In this document: positions 24,405 through 33,600 of the stretch, one piece after another
Layout of the letters: every line of letters begins with the position of its first letter
How positions within the stretch are numbered: position 1 is the first letter of the stretch
From: Alkalimonas cellulosilytica
GTDB taxonomy: Bacteria > Pseudomonadota > Gammaproteobacteria > Enterobacterales > Alteromonadaceae
Assembly (NCBI RefSeq): GCF_036325985.1
Contig: NZ_JAUHLI010000017.1
Span: 14,367-78,366 of the forward strand
Length of the DNA stretch: 64,000 nucleotides
Direction of reading: 5' to 3'
Position numbers and translations under genes: made by a program
The notes under the pieces: generated by a model
What the model was told of the DNA's origin: nothing
Seen by the model: the letters and a program-made list of their open reading frames with translations, nothing else
The model's database searches: none

Positions 24405-24851
24405 CTACAACCAGCGCCGGGTTTGCTGGCAGTAGTGCAGCCAGTCGTCACCAAAGGTTTTGGCCAGCGCCCGCTCTTCCGGCACAATTTGCCAATAATG
24501 CAGCCAGAGTACAAACAGCGGTAGCCACAGAAATCCACTTAAGCTATGCAGCCAGAAGCAAAGTGCTAGCAGCAGCAACAAAAAGCCCAGATACATCGGG
24601 TTGCGGCTAAACTCGAATAAACCTCCCGTCACCAGCTTTGCGGTGCGCTCCGGGTAGCGCGGGTCGACCGTAGTGTTTGCCCGGCGGAACTGCCAAAACG
24701 CCCAGCCACAGAAAATAGTTCCATCCAGCATCAGCAAGACTGCCAGTAACTGACTGAACCACAGCGGCCAGGGCGCAGGCCAACTGGCTGTGAGCCATAT
24801 CAGTCCGGCAAAGATCACAAACAGCAGCAGTGGAGGAACTTTCTTTTCCAT
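24405..24851 (-). CDS. Isoprenylcysteine carboxyl methyltransferase-like membrane protein
   Basis: A 148-residue membrane protein started at ATG 24851 (MEKKVPPLLL); the frame is open to 24992 but the extra part is polar and unlike the family. There are four hydrophobic helices. FEFSRNPMYLGFLLLLLALC followed by the C-terminal ALAKTFGDDWLHYCQQTRRWL is the ICMT/PEMT signature (RNPxYxG ... E..L...FG..Y..Y...RW). Bacterial members methylate lipids or unknown substrates. Spacing to neighbours gives no operon. Confidence 0.85.
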   Translation of the reverse strand: MEKKVPPLLLFVIFAGLIWLTASWPAPWPLWFSQLLAVLLMLDGTIFCGWAFWQFRRANTTVDPRYPERTAKLVTGGLFEFSRNPMYLGFLLLLLALCFWLHSLSGFLWLPLFVLWLHYWQIVPEERALAKTFGDDWLHYCQQTRRWL

Positions 24852-25059
24852 AGCAGGGGCACCTGATTTTTTGCTAAACATAGCAAGTCTGGTCTTACTC
24901 CCGTCAAATAATAGCGTGCAGAGCAGTCTTTGCAGGCACAGACCAAACTGATCCGCCTTGTTATCGGAGCCTGAAACCGGTAACTTAGCCACACTTTACC
25001 GTGGCTTTGCTGCAATTATCTGCAAAGTCTGTTGAAAATGACAACAACAAGACGATTTC

Positions 25060-26670
25060 ATGGCAGCATCCAACTCTTACTCTGCCGCCACCTTGCGTGG
25101 CGATCTCTTTGGTGGCCTTACTGCTGGTATTGTGGCTCTGCCATTAGCGCTGGCTTTTGGCGTGGCGTCCGGTGCCGGAGCAGCGGCTGGTTTGTATGGG
25201 GCCATTGCGCTGGGCTTAGTGGCTGCGCTGTTTGGTGGCACCCGGGTACAGATTTCCGGCCCAACCGGCCCGATGACGGTGGTGTTTGCCTCGGCTATTG
25301 CGGCTTTAGGTGGCAGCTTTCAAATGGCGCTGGCGGTGGTGCTGGTGGGTGGGGTGCTGCAAATTGCGCTGGGTTTGCTCAAAGTAGGCGGCCTGGTGCG
25401 CTACATACCTTATCCGGTTATTTCCGGCTTTATGAGCGGCATTGGGGTGATCATTATTTTGCTGCAACTGGCGCCCTTAATGGGGGCAGCGCCGTCACCC
25501 TCGCCGCTGCAAGCCTTGGCAAAATTACCGGATACGCTGGCAGAGCTGAACCTGCAGGCTTTAGCACTTGGGCTAATGACCTTCGCCATTGTCTGGTTTA
25601 CCCCGATGCGCATCAGCCGTTACCTGCCATCGCCTTTACTGGCGCTTTGTTTGTGTACCCTGGCCGCGGTGCTGCTGGAGTGGCAGGTGCCGGTAATTGG
25701 TGATATCCCAACCGGCCTGCCGGAGTTTCATCTGCCGCAGTTTAGTCTGGCGCAGTGGAGCCTGATTTTCACCTTGGGGCTTACCTTGGCGCTGCTTGGC
25801 ACCATTGATAGCCTGCTCACTTCGCTGGTGGCGGATTCCATCACCCGTACCCGGCATAAACCGAACAAAGAGCTGATAGGGCAGGGGCTTGGCAATATTC
25901 TGTGCTCCTTTATCGGTGGCTTGCCGGGGGCTGGCGCGACCATGCGTACTGTGGTCAATGTCAATGCCGGTGGCCGCACCCGGGTCAGTGGCATGGTCCA
26001 TGCGCTGTTTTTGCTGGCTTTATTGCTAGGGCTGGGCCCTTTGGCGGCGCAAATTCCACTGGCGGTGCTGGCTGGTATTTTGGTCAAAGTGGGGCTCGAT
26101 ATCCTCGATTACCGCTTGCTGAAACGCATTTCCGGTACCCCTAAGCCGGAAGTCATCATTATGCTCAGTGTCTTTGCCCTGACGGTGTTGGTGGATCTGG
26201 TGATCGCCGTCGGTGTTGGTGTGGTGCTGGCGATGGGCCTGGTGACCTGGCGCATGGCCAAAACGGCGCACATTCATCTGGAAGACGACGAACTGCTGGA
26301 TGTACCGGATGATCCTAAGCACCCTGGGGTACGGCTGGTGCGTTTAAGCGGCCCGTTGTTTTTTGGCTCGATGGCCGAGATGCTGGATCGGATGGACAAG
26401 GTCGACCAGGTACTGGATACCAAAGACATCGTGCTGGATTGCCGCGGGGTCGATTACATGGACTTAACGGCGGTATTTGCCATTGAAGACATGCTGCAAA
26501 AACTTCAGCACAAAAAGTTGCGGCCCAGGTTACTGCTGGACGACGAAGCGTTACGCCAGCGTTTGCTGGGGTTGCAAAGTGCTGTCTTTACCGAGCAAAC
26601 ACTCTGTATGTCGGTGGAGCAGGTGCTGGACGGGTGCTGTACGTCCGATAAAAGGATAAAGCCTTCATGA
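25060..26670 (+). CDS. SulP family inorganic anion transporter with STAS domain
   Basis: A 536-residue inner-membrane protein. The first 400 residues hold about 12 hydrophobic segments with GGLTAGIVALPLALAFGVAS and ISGPTGPMTVVFA, typical of SulP carriers of sulfate, bicarbonate or other anions. A C-terminal STAS domain (about residues 420-520) contains IVLDCRGVDYMDLTAVFAIE. The substrate cannot be read; marine relatives include bicarbonate and sulfate transporters. There is no clear ribosome site before the ATG. The next gene starts within the stop (ATGA), so the two are coupled. Confidence 0.92.
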   Translation: MAASNSYSAATLRGDLFGGLTAGIVALPLALAFGVASGAGAAAGLYGAIALGLVAALFGGTRVQISGPTGPMTVVFASAIAALGGSFQMALAVVLVGGVLQIALGLLKVGGLVRYIPYPVISGFMSGIGVIIILLQLAPLMGAAPSPSPLQALAKLPDTLAELNLQALALGLMTFAIVWFTPMRISRYLPSPLLALCLCTLAAVLLEWQVPVIGDIPTGLPEFHLPQFSLAQWSLIFTLGLTLALLGTIDSLLTSLVADSITRTRHKPNKELIGQGLGNILCSFIGGLPGAGATMRTVVNVNAGGRTRVSGMVHALFLLALLLGLGPLAAQIPLAVLAGILVKVGLDILDYRLLKRISGTPKPEVIIMLSVFALTVLVDLVIAVGVGVVLAMGLVTWRMAKTAHIHLEDDELLDVPDDPKHPGVRLVRLSGPLFFGSMAEMLDRMDKVDQVLDTKDIVLDCRGVDYMDLTAVFAIEDMLQKLQHKKLRPRLLLDDEALRQRLLGLQSAVFTEQTLCMSVEQVLDGCCTSDKRIKPS

Positions 26671-27470
26671 TCACCATTCAGCTGGATCCGCTCGAATCCA
26701 CCGCCGTTATCGAGCTGCTGCAGGGCCATCTGGCCGATATGTACGCCACCTCGCCGCCCGAGAGTGTGCATGCATTGGACTTAAGCAAATTAAAAGCACC
26801 GGCTATCCGCTTTTGGACCGCCTGGGAAAACGATGTATTGCTGGGTTGTGTCGCACTAAAGCAGCACAGTGCCAGCATGGGCGAGATTAAATCGATGCGG
26901 ACCGATCCTGCCGTCAGGGGCAAAGGCATTGGCCGGGCTTTGCTGCAGCATGTGCTGGCCGAAGCTGCGGCCAGCGGCATTACCGATCTCTATCTGGAAA
27001 CCGGCTCGATGGATTTTTTCAAGCCAGCCCGAAGCTTGTACCAAAGCGCCGGCTTTATGTTTTGCGGCCCTTTTGCCGATTACCAGGACGATGAGAACAG
27101 CTGCTTTATGCACAAAAACCTGCAGGTGGCCGCAGATATAGCCGAGCCGGTGCAGTGCCAGCTCGATGCCTACAATGCCAAAGATTTAGCGGCATTTTGC
27201 CGCTGCTATCACCCGGATATCGCCATTTACCGCATGCCGGCAAGCTCCCCTGCACTGCAGGGCCTAGACGCACTGCGGCAGTTCTATGCCACCGAGCGTT
27301 TTACCTTACCAGCGCTACGCGCCGAAGTGCTCAGTCGGATGGTGGTCGGCAATAAGGTGATTGATCACGAGCGGGTCTATGGCCTAAGCGAGACACCATC
27401 CGAAGTGGCGGTGGTGTACGAAGTTGACGCTGGCCGGATAAAAAACGCCTGGTTTTATTCCTCACGCTAA
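26667..27470 (+). CDS. GNAT acetyltransferase fused to an NTF2-like (SnoaL/steroid isomerase-type) domain
   Basis: A 267-residue protein. Residues 1-150 are a GNAT domain with the acetyl-CoA loop VRGKGIGRALLQHVL and LYQSAGFMFCGPF. Residues about 155-267 are an NTF2-like domain (CQLDAYNAKDLAAFCRCYHPDIAIYR ... VIDHERVYG ... VYEVDAGRIKNAWF), as in ketosteroid isomerase-like proteins. The frame is continuous and no internal ribosome site is obvious, so this is a true fusion. It overlaps the SulP gene by four bases. Substrates unknown. Confidence 0.88.
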   Translation: MITIQLDPLESTAVIELLQGHLADMYATSPPESVHALDLSKLKAPAIRFWTAWENDVLLGCVALKQHSASMGEIKSMRTDPAVRGKGIGRALLQHVLAEAAASGITDLYLETGSMDFFKPARSLYQSAGFMFCGPFADYQDDENSCFMHKNLQVAADIAEPVQCQLDAYNAKDLAAFCRCYHPDIAIYRMPASSPALQGLDALRQFYATERFTLPALRAEVLSRMVVGNKVIDHERVYGLSETPSEVAVVYEVDAGRIKNAWFYSSR

Positions 27471-27526
27471 ATCCTGTTGGCCCCCGGCGACGTATTGCCT
27501 CTGTAGGATGACGGTGAGGGCTTGGC

Positions 27527-28072
27527 GTGAAACTCTGGATTCTCATACTTTTGTTGCCATTTAGCCTGTCGGCGGATGAGCGGGCATGGCAAGCCTGGCG
27601 TGATGGCAACGCCGTTTTAATCATGCGCCATGCGTTAGCACCAGGTACCGGCGACCCGCCAGGTTTTGTACTGCAAGACTGCAGCACTCAGCGTAATTTA
27701 AATGCGCGGGGGCGGCAGCAGGCCCAGGCCTGGGGACGTTTTCTGCAGCAAAAAACAGCTGCCGATGTACAGATTTTTAGCAGTGAGTGGTGCCGCTGCC
27801 TTGAAACCGGTCAGCTGATGGCGCTGTCTACGGTTGAGCCCTTGCCACTGCTGAATTCATTCTTTGCCGGCCGTGGTGACAGGCTGGCGCAAACCAGTGC
27901 ACTGCAAGCCTTTCTGGCGCAGGCACCCTTGAGCACTCCCACAGTGCTGATTACGCATCAGGTCAATATCACCGCTCTGACCGGCATTTTCCCTGCTTCC
28001 GGCGAAGGCCTGCTGCTGGCCTTACCGTTAACCGAACCTATTACTGTGCTGGCACGGGTGCAGCCTGAGTGA
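27527..28072 (+). CDS. Histidine phosphatase superfamily protein with signal peptide
   Basis: A 181-residue protein from GTG 27527 (GAGGG seven bases upstream). Signal peptide MKLWILILLLPFSLSADE, so probably periplasmic. The catalytic RHG-type motif is VLIMRHALAPGTGDPP, and the second catalytic histidine is in LITHQVNITALTG. SSEWCRCLETGQLM is also typical. This is the Ais-like branch of the family; substrate unknown. Confidence 0.85.
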   Translation: MKLWILILLLPFSLSADERAWQAWRDGNAVLIMRHALAPGTGDPPGFVLQDCSTQRNLNARGRQQAQAWGRFLQQKTAADVQIFSSEWCRCLETGQLMALSTVEPLPLLNSFFAGRGDRLAQTSALQAFLAQAPLSTPTVLITHQVNITALTGIFPASGEGLLLALPLTEPITVLARVQPE

Positions 28073-28114
28073 TTGGGTATAATAGAAAGTTATCGTCAGT
28101 TCTTAATAAGATAC

Positions 28115-28792
28115 TTAAGGGGTGAATACCCAAAGCATCAATGGCATAGCAGTTGCGAAGAAAAGCGATGTCCCAAAGCAGACTTTACTAATGTCATCAA
28201 ATCCAGCACAAAATTCTCGCAGAGAAAAACTGACTCCATTATTACTAATAGCCATATGTGGTTTCATGTTATTTAACCATTCGTAAACAGGCTCAAAATT
28301 ACCGACATGATTCAACTTGAGCCCCGTAACTCCCCTCTCAGTCTTAAGATAAACAAGCATGGGTATCGGAACAATACGGGGTAAGTACCGTTGAAGTAAC
28401 CCTAAAGGGTCAACCAATCGAATGTTAATATGATTGACTTCGTTTAGAGATAGTTTAAGTGAATGTTGATGTTTTCGAGTGGCAAGACTGTGTAAAGCCC
28501 ATGGCGGAATAAGAATATAATCGTCTGCAAAGATTAATGGCTTGCTTATTTTTTTAATAAACAGAATAGAACAAACCATTTCAAGCGCAACAAAAGCCAG
28601 CAATGAGACTATCCCTGCGAATATCATCATATGCTCCTGCTGAAATGCAGCCGAGAGGTATGTGCTGGCCAATTGAAAAAAGAGCATGATATTTAAGCCG
28701 TGCAGGACAATAAACACTATAGCCATTTTTGGCCCACAAGCATATGTAAAAGTGGGGTAAACTTTAATGGATTTACTACCTTGCGAAGTCAT
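28115..28792 (-). CDS. A+T-rich hypothetical membrane protein
   Basis: A 225-residue protein with two hydrophobic helices near the N-terminus (about 22-45 and 56-78) and one near the C-terminus (about 205-222). The middle (LIFADDYILIPPWALHS ... LSLNEVNHINIRLVDPLGLL) has the strand-rich look of a PH-like domain in membrane proteins, but I do not recognise the family. The base composition is clearly A+T-richer than that of its neighbours, a sign of recent transfer. It is 38 bases downstream of the condensin-like operon on the same strand, but composition suggests a separate origin. Confidence 0.65.
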   Translation of the reverse strand: MTSQGSKSIKVYPTFTYACGPKMAIVFIVLHGLNIMLFFQLASTYLSAAFQQEHMMIFAGIVSLLAFVALEMVCSILFIKKISKPLIFADDYILIPPWALHSLATRKHQHSLKLSLNEVNHINIRLVDPLGLLQRYLPRIVPIPMLVYLKTERGVTGLKLNHVGNFEPVYEWLNNMKPHMAISNNGVSFSLREFCAGFDDISKVCFGTSLFFATAMPLMLWVFTP

Positions 28793-28830
28793 TGAACTAA
28801 TCCCTTAGTCTATTCTCGTTTATGCACGCT

Positions 28831-30072
28831 TTAGGCTGCTTTGAGTGCGATCTGAATATCGCGGATCAGCAGCAACTGGTTGACAGTACTGGCAGGTGCT
28901 TCATCGCGGCGGATGGCAAACATCTGCTTTTCTTCCACCGGCAGTGCCTGGTACTCAGCGATGATCTGATACAGCCAGATCTCGCTGTCCCAGTCGAGCT
29001 TCTGCTGTGTCAGGTACTCCAGTGCGCTGAGTTTGCCGCCCTGATCAATCACCCGCAGATAGAAGTTTTCCACATCGGTTTTCAGTGCCTGCTGGCGGGC
29101 GGCGATTTCTTCATCGGCCAGTAGCTCAGCAAAGCTGGCGCTGTGTTGCTCCGGCAGTTCAATGCTGCTGGGCCTTGGCAGGGCGCGTACCAACTCGGCC
29201 AGCACCGACCGCTCGCTGGCTTTATCCAGCGCAATGGCGGCCTGTGGCCGAATCGCTGCAGCCTGATTGAACAACGCCGGTAACTCGGAGCGATTGGGGT
29301 AATCGGCTGGCTGGTATTTCGGATGCTGGCGCAAAAAGGCCGCCATATTGGCAATTAACAGCGAACGGGCCTGCTGCTGACGGAACTTGGCCAGCAACTG
29401 CACCAGCCGTTTTTGCACTTCCAGCAAGCTGCTGTGGTGCGAGCTCAGCTGGTTTTGCAGCTGGCTGACCAGCAGTTTACGCAGGTGGTTGTTGCCTTCC
29501 GATAGCTCAATCAGCTCGTTGAAGTCGAGCAAATCCAGGCCGTCGAGCAAACGGCGCAGCTGCTTTTGCGCCCGTTCGTTTTCGCGAATTTTATCGTCCA
29601 GGCTACTGACAAAGCCAAAGTCGCTGTTTAGCCGGTGCCACAGGCTGTCGATGGCTTCTTCAAACTGGCCACTTAAATCGTGCACATGCTCGGTCAGGCG
29701 CTGCAGTTGCAGCTCGGCCACGCTGTAATCGCCTTTGAACTGCGCATCGCGGTAGGCCTGTACCCGGTTGCGGATTTGCTCCAACTTCTCGGCCACATCG
29801 GCATTGATCTGGCGGCGGTTTTCATCGGCCACCATACTGGCGATCAGTTCGCTGACCAAGGGCCGCAGTGCCAGAGGTTGCTGCTCATCCGGCCGCCATA
29901 AAATACGGGCAGCAATCAGCTTTTTCAGCGCACTTTCGCTAAAAACCGTTTCATCGATATGGCCATCCAGATAACCCTGCATCAGCGCCTTGTGGTGTTT
30001 GCCCAGCAAAGCCAGGCGCTCGGCACCGATGCTGAATAAATTCGAGGCCAGCTGTGAGTCGAGCGGGGCCAT
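28831..30072 (-). CDS. MukF/kleisin-like subunit of a DUF3584-type SMC system
   Basis: A 413-residue, mostly helical protein, third gene of the SMC operon. Its first 90 residues (LLGKHHKALMQGYLDG ... LALRPLVSELIASMVADENR) look like a winged-helix start, followed by long helices with heptad character and a C-terminal globular part (KLSALEYLTQQKLDWDSEIWLYQIIAEYQ). Size and plan fit MukF/MksF/JetA kleisin-like proteins, though sequence similarity is too low to prove by eye. It begins in the stop of the MukE-like gene (TGATG). No nuclease (MksG/JetD) gene follows; the next gene is an A+T-rich membrane protein. Confidence 0.65.
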   Translation of the reverse strand: MAPLDSQLASNLFSIGAERLALLGKHHKALMQGYLDGHIDETVFSESALKKLIAARILWRPDEQQPLALRPLVSELIASMVADENRRQINADVAEKLEQIRNRVQAYRDAQFKGDYSVAELQLQRLTEHVHDLSGQFEEAIDSLWHRLNSDFGFVSSLDDKIRENERAQKQLRRLLDGLDLLDFNELIELSEGNNHLRKLLVSQLQNQLSSHHSSLLEVQKRLVQLLAKFRQQQARSLLIANMAAFLRQHPKYQPADYPNRSELPALFNQAAAIRPQAAIALDKASERSVLAELVRALPRPSSIELPEQHSASFAELLADEEIAARQQALKTDVENFYLRVIDQGGKLSALEYLTQQKLDWDSEIWLYQIIAEYQALPVEEKQMFAIRRDEAPASTVNQLLLIRDIQIALKAA

Positions 30073-30692
30073 CAGAGCAGCGCCTCCTGACTGGGGGTAT
30101 CGTCCACCGGCAGCTGCTCTTCATCGCGGATAAAGCGGATTACATCCAGCAGATAATCAATTTTGCCGGTGACGATGTAGTACTGGCGCTCGCTGTGCGG
30201 TTGCAGCAGATAGCCGTGCTCTTTTATGCGGCGGAAAATCAGTTTCACCTGGCTGTCCAGTTGCTCGCTCTGGCTGTTGAAAAAGCGGTCGCTGGCCAGC
30301 GCATTCAGCCGCTGGCGCAGGCTCTGGTTGTCTTCGGTGCGCAGCACAAACTCCTGCAGCTTGATGGTATCACCAGCCGTCAGGGCGCTGTCGCGGCCGA
30401 GGGTTTCCTGCACCAGTTGCAGCCACTCCAGCAAAGGCAGCAAGGATTGCACGGTCAGTGCAAACTGGCTGCTTAAATGCTCACGGGCTTCCTTGGTTAG
30501 TTCATGGTAACCGAGGTAAAACACCGAGCCATCATCGTTGCTGACCAGCCGGCGGTTCAGTGGCCGCAGGTAGTGGTTGATGTCCTGCTGGGTTTGCTCC
30601 TGGCTGAGATGACGGAAGGCATCTTCGTCGCTGATTTGACAGATAAAGTCACCGGCCAGCAGCCGTTCCAGTAAAGGGCCGTGTTGCAGCAT
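30072..30692 (-). CDS. MukE-like subunit of a DUF3584-type SMC system
   Basis: A 206-residue protein in the middle of the operon. The N-terminal part (LLERLLAGDFICQISDEDAFRHL, then INHYLRPLNRRLVSNDDGSVFYLGY) has the helix-wing pattern seen at the start of MukE/MksE/JetB proteins, and the second half (RRIKEHGYLL ... YIVTGKIDYLLDVIRFI) looks like a second winged helix. It starts in the SMC stop and ends in the start of the MukF-like gene, both as one-base TGATG overlaps, so a fixed subunit ratio is likely. The assignment rests on size, fold pattern and context. Confidence 0.65.
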   Translation of the reverse strand: MLQHGPLLERLLAGDFICQISDEDAFRHLSQEQTQQDINHYLRPLNRRLVSNDDGSVFYLGYHELTKEAREHLSSQFALTVQSLLPLLEWLQLVQETLGRDSALTAGDTIKLQEFVLRTEDNQSLRQRLNALASDRFFNSQSEQLDSQVKLIFRRIKEHGYLLQPHSERQYYIVTGKIDYLLDVIRFIRDEEQLPVDDTPSQEALL

Positions 30693-33600
30693 CAGCTGGC
30701 CTCCTGCTGTTTCTGCGCCAGTCGCTCAGCAAGGCGGCTGACTTTGGGTTGAATGCGTTTGAGCTGACGTTTGCTCGGATCCTGCTGACTGGGCTCAATC
30801 AGGTAGCGGTGCTGGAACAGCATCAATACATCGGACTCCGGATTAGGGAAGGCACCCACAATCACGATGTCGTTGCTGCTGCAGGCCTGGAACAGCTTTT
30901 CCACGTTGTGGTAGGCCAGGGTACCGATTTCATCAATTGGCCAGTGAATGCTGACCTTGGCATCGCCCCGCAGCAAACGGGTAAAGGCCAGCAGGTATTT
31001 GCACAGGATCAGGTAGGCCATACCATGGCTGGAGGACTCAAGCAGCTGGCGGTCGTTCTTAATCACCAGCTCAGAGCCGCCTTCGCTTAAATGCAGCTCC
31101 AGTCGCAACAAGGACTCAATGCTGTACTGTTCATCGGCGCGCAGCAGCTCGACCACATCGGCCAGAGCGTTCAGGTATTGCTCCGACGGCAGGGCTTTGC
31201 CGGAGGCACCCCAGTCATCGTACAGTTTGGCGAAGTGTTTTAGCGGCTGCCAGAAACCCAGCTCATCGATGGTGGATAAAATCCGTACTTCCGAGCGGCT
31301 GATGCCTTCCAGCACCAGATCGTCGGCCACGGCTTCGCTTAAGCGGCGGCTTTGCAACGCAATACGGCGGTTGATATCGCTAAAGACGGTGAAGAATTTT
31401 TTCAGATCGCCGCCAATGTTCTCGCCCATCTCCAGCAACTGCTGCTGGGCATCTTTTAGAATGCGCAGCAAATCGGACAGGATTGGCAATTGCTCGCGCT
31501 TACCGGCGTAGTCGGGCAGTTTGCGTTTTTCATGCTCCAGCCGATCGAGGAACTCGGGGCCGGCATCTTTGCTCAGCATGCTTTCAAACTGCTCCATCGC
31601 CTGCTTGAGTGCGCTATCGAGTTTACTGCGCTGTTCCAGTGCTTCGTTGCTGCGGGACAATCGCTCAATCACATCGGCACAGGCCGCCAGACTGACTGGT
31701 TTGACGGTACTCAGATGCAGCTCGGCCAGCTTGCTTAAGCACGGCTTTAATTGCGTTAGTCGTTGCTCGGCGTGTTGCATCTGCTCCTGATGCTGTTGCT
31801 TTTGGGCATCCAGCTGCTTTTGCTGCTGGCTGTAATCGGCTTTTAATTGCTCCAGCGCCTGACGGTTGCTGCGCTGTTGCTGCTTCAGTGAGGTTTCCTG
31901 CTCCAGTAGCTGCGGCCGCAGTTGTTGCCAGTCCAGTTGCATAAAGCTTTGCCAGGCACTCAGCTCGTTCTGCCGCTCGGTCACGTGCTGGATCTCGGTT
32001 TTTAGTTGCTCCTGCTTTTGCCGCAGCTCGGCCAAACGGCGCGGATCAATGCCCTTGGCGGACAGCTCTTCGGCAAAAGCCTGTTGCAGTTCGCGCAGCT
32101 GGCTTTTGTTGTCTTCGCGCTTACGCTCCAGTTGGCGTTCCAGTTCGTCCATCTGTTCGTCAAACACCTGCAGCTCGGCCTGCCAGTCGGCTTTCAGTTC
32201 CATTTTCTGGCTGTTGTGATCGTCCTTTAACGCGGCCAGATCCTGTTGCTGCTGCTGTTGCAGTTTGTCCAACTGCTGCTGACGGGCGCTTAGCTCCGAG
32301 CGCACATTGGCCTGGCGCTGTTTCACCAGCTCGCGTTGCTGGGCTTCCAGGCGATTGCGGGCATCGCGGGCGTAGTCGATGTTTTGTTCGAACTGAGTGA
32401 GCTGCCACTCGGCCTGCTCCAGTTGAGCACGGGCCAGCTCGGCTTGTTCGTACTTGTCTTTTAACGCTTTCTCGGCCGCTGCTTTGCTGGCGTTGGCCTG
32501 CTCCAGCTGTTGTTCGGCACTGTGCAGCCGGTGGCGAATAGCCGCTTCATCCTGGGCGTAATCCGGTGTGTCGATGGCGGCTAAATCCAGTTGCAAGCCA
32601 TAGAGGCTGTCGGTCAGATCCAGCAAATGCGGCTGCAAGTCGTGCCGCTCCAGCAGACGCTCGTCCAGTACCTTGCCCAGTTTCTGCTCCCAGCCGTTGT
32701 AATGCAGCCGCAGGAAATGGCGCAAACTGCCTTGCTCGGGGCTTAACTGGCGCTGCAGGTGGTGCAGTTGCTGCTCGGCGCTGTGCTGGGCTTTGCGGCT
32801 GGCTTCCAGTTGCTGATCGGCCTGCTCGCGCTGCTGCTGCGCTTGCTGGTGCAGCTTCTGCAACTGCTGCAGTTGTCGCGCTTGCTGCTGAGCTTGCTGC
32901 TGGGCTTGCTCCAACCGCAGTTCGGCGGCGCGCAGCTCGTCGTGCTCGGCTTCGGTCAGCGGCGAGGTGCTGAGCTGGCTTTGCAGCACAGCAATGGCAC
33001 TTTGGCAGTCGCTGAGCTGAGTGGCGAAGGTTTGTTGTTGCTGCTGCAAGCGGCTTTGAAATGCCTGCTCCAGCGCGGCCAGTTTGCTGTCCTGCTGCTC
33101 GCGGGTCTGATCTTTTTGCTGCTGCAGTTGCTTGGCTTTGGCTCTGTGCTGCTCGCTTAAGCGGTTAAAGGACTCGGCCAGCTTGGCTTTACGCTGCTCC
33201 AGCTGCCGCTCCATATCGCCATGCTGCTCCACCATCAGTTGGTACTGTTCAGCCAGCTCCTGCAGGGTTTCGCGCCACAGTGGCAGCGCATCGGTATCGC
33301 GCTGCAGCTTCGGCATGTCTTTGCTGTCAAAGTCATCAAATTGTTGCTGCAACCGATCGAGCCGGGCCGAGGTTTCATGCAGGCTGGCTTCGACTTTGGC
33401 CAGCTGGCTGCTCTGCTCCAGTTGTGTCTGCTGGTACTGCTCTTTGGCGCTTTGCAGCTGCTGGCGCAGGCTTTGCACGTGCTGCTCGGCATCGGCGCGT
33501 TGTTGCTTTAACTGCTGCTCATCCTGCTCCAACAGGGGCAGCAAAGCCGCCAACTGGGCTTCAGCCCCATCCAGTTGCAGTGCCAGTTGCTGCAGCCGCT

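Noticed and set aside
28073..28276. Short forward frame after the histidine phosphatase gene
   Set aside because: It overlaps the A+T-rich membrane protein gene on the other strand and lacks a ribosome site or family features.
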